Shown here piece by piece: positions 62,771 through 64,000 of a DNA stretch of 64,000 bases. Position numbers and translations under genes: made by a program. The DNA is from Fervidobacterium pennivorans DSM 9078 (GTDB taxonomy: Bacteria; Thermotogota; Thermotogae; Thermotogales; Fervidobacteriaceae), in the NCBI RefSeq assembly GCF_000235405.2, contig NC_017095.1:1389501-1453500 (forward strand), written 5' to 3'. Below the pieces are notes generated by a model that saw only the letters and a program-made list of their open reading frames with translations, did not search any database and had not been told where the DNA came from. Numbering within the stretch: the first letter of the stretch is position 1; each line of letters starts with the position of its first letter.

Positions 62771-64000
62771 TTAAACACCCTTCAGTATCTTTTCCGCAAC
62801 TTTGTCAGGTACTTTGTCGTAGTGCGAAAGGACCATTACGTAGTTCGCCCTTCCTTGAGAAAGTGACCTGAGTGTTGTTGCGTAACCAAACATTTCACTT
62901 AATGGTACAAGTGCCCTTATAACTCTCAAGTGTCCTCTGTTCTCAAGTGCATCAATATGCGCTCTTCTGGAATTCAAATCTGCAATGATGTTACCCATGT
63001 ATTCTTCTGGTGTCGTAACTTCAACTTTCATTATTGGTTCCAAAAGAACTGGTGCACCTTTTTCCATCGCTTCCTTAAATGCCATGCTTGCTGCTATCTT
63101 AAATGCCATTTCTGATGAGTCAACTTCGTGGTAAGAACCATCAACAAGCGTAGCTTTTACTCCAACTACTGGATAGCCTGCAAGAACACCAACTTGCATT
63201 GCTTCTCTAATGCCTTCTTCAATTGCCGGAATGTATTGTTTTGGTATCACACCACCAACTGTTCTGTCTTCAAATTCAAATGTCTTGTCAAGGCTTAGAG
63301 GTTCGAATTCAACAACAACGTGTCCGTATTGACCTCTACCACCGCTCTGTCTAATGTATTTACCTTCCGCTCTCACAGGTCTGGTTATCGTTTCCCTGTA
63401 AGCAACCTGTGGTTTACCAACCCTGACGTTTACGTTGAATTCTCTTTTGAGCCTATCCACAATGATTTCTAAGTGGAGTTCACCCATGCCTGCAAGAATT
63501 GTTTCTCCAGTCTCTTGGTCAACATATGCTCTAAGCGAAGGATCTTCTTCAAGGAGCGATTGCAATGCTTTTGAAAGCTTTGTTTCGTCGTCTTTAGTTT
63601 CCGGCTCGATAGCGATGGAGATGACCGGCTCAGGAAATTCCATCTTTTCAAGAATCACGTAAGTTCCTTCTTCACATACGGTATCGCCTGTAACTGTGCT
63701 CTTCATTCCGATGACACCAACGATGTCTCCAGCTCTGACATATTCAACGTCTTCTCTCTTATCTGCATGTAAGAATATCAACCTTGAAACGCGTTCTTTT
63801 ACACCTTTAGTAGTGTTGATAACGTAACTTCCTTTTTCCAAACGTCCGCTGTAAACACGTAAGAATGTAAGTTTACCAACGTATGGATCCGTTTGTATCT
63901 TGAATGCATAAGCCACAAAAGGTGCATCTTCTCTTGGAAATACCTGAACCTCGTTACCGTTTTTGTCGTATCCTCTGACAGGTGGCAAATCAAGAGGGGA
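62771..64000 (-). CDS. fusA: Elongation factor G (5' part beyond window)
   Basis: The translocation GTPase; only the C-terminal 409 residues are here, and the frame is open through base 64000. Domain II starts near [20 protein letters not shown], domain III contains [20 protein letters not shown], domain IV has [16 protein letters not shown] and domain [20 protein letters not shown], ending [18 protein letters not shown]. The GTPase domain lies outside the window. No frameshift is seen. Confidence 0.97.
   Translation of the reverse strand, partial: SPLDLPPVRGYDKNGNEVQVFPREDAPFVAYAFKIQTDPYVGKLTFLRVYSGRLEKGSYVINTTKGVKERVSRLIFLHADKREDVEYVRAGDIVGVIGMKSTVTGDTVCEEGTYVILEKMEFPEPVISIAIEPETKDDETKLSKALQSLLEEDPSLRAYVDQETGETILAGMGELHLEIIVDRLKREFNVNVRVGKPQVAYRETITRPVRAEGKYIRQSGGRGQYGHVVVEFEPLSLDKTFEFEDRTVGGVIPKQYIPAIEEGIREAMQVGVLAGYPVVGVKATLVDGSYHEVDSSEMAFKIAASMAFKEAMEKGAPVLLEPIMKVEVTTPEEYMGNIIADLNSRRAHIDALENRGHLRVIRALVPLSEMFGYATTLRSLSQGRANYVMVLSHYDKVPDKVAEKILKGV

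Noticed and set aside
552..63993. Many open frames of 60-140 codons opposite or inside ribosomal and metabolic genes
   Set aside because: They lack ribosome sites, have Cys/Phe/Ser-biased composition typical of antisense shadow frames, and overlap genes with clear family motifs.
1..64000. CRISPR arrays, insertion sequences, toxin-antitoxin or restriction-modification systems
   Set aside because: I looked on both strands and saw no regularly spaced direct repeats, transposase motifs, or nuclease/methyltransferase pairs.

Overview
The window looks like a chromosome segment of a thermophilic Thermotogota bacterium, most likely Fervidobacterium. The evidence is a subtilisin-type protease whose length and domain order match fervidolysin, a DUF4900 envelope protein, AT-rich DNA with strong GGAGG ribosome binding sites, and a Thermotoga-like S10-spc-alpha ribosomal cluster. 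No insertion sequence, prophage or CRISPR array was seen.

Region 1 (1-20.3 kb) is mostly on the minus strand and concerns envelope, signalling and metabolism. It holds the start of a secreted lipoprotein behind a near-consensus promoter, a minC - M42 peptidase - M42 peptidase operon, an HD phosphohydrolase and a diguanylate cyclase. A plus-strand block follows with two prepilin-like proteins, a DUF4900 protein and a six-helix methyl-accepting chemotaxis protein. Then, on the minus strand, come a fibronectin-like lipoprotein, a fervidolysin-like protease, a second diguanylate cyclase, an ABC exporter half with a degenerate ATPase site, glutamate dehydrogenase and formate-tetrahydrofolate ligase.

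Region 2 (20.4-36.4 kb) is on the plus strand. A long operon-like run carries a PP-loop ATPase, RNase III, a tyrosine recombinase, bifunctional Rel, D-aminoacyl-tRNA deacylase, QueH, an unknown protein coupled to an RsbW-like kinase, a PAP2-like protein, a lytic transglycosylase and an ABC ATPase. A second operon joins a uracil/xanthine permease to purK-purE-purC-purS-purQ-purL and ends in a clear terminator. The permease leader folds into what looks like a PyrR-binding loop that would mask its ribosome binding site.

Region 3 (36.4-39.8 kb) has an exported coiled-coil repeat protein, a tRNA-Pro(CGG), about 400 bp of broken coding remnants, and an HD-GYP response regulator.

Region 4 (39.8-64 kb) is entirely minus strand. 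In transcription order it reads fusA (cut by the window edge), tuf, the S10, spc and alpha ribosomal genes through secY, adk, map, infA, rpoA and rplQ, then a terminator, tig, clpP, a yebC-like regulator, an unknown envelope protein, cheR, lspA and rluA-family synthase. The lspA frame runs some 320 bp into the rluA gene, the strangest gene overlap here.

Two diguanylate cyclases (both with intact inhibitory sites) and one HD-GYP phosphodiesterase indicate active cyclic-di-GMP signalling. The most interesting leads are the PyrR-like leader, the lspA/rluA dual-coding stretch, a 13-bp GC-rich word repeated in the purine operon, the pseudopilin/DUF4900 cluster, and the repeat coiled-coil protein. 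None of these is shown to be a new system by sequence alone.
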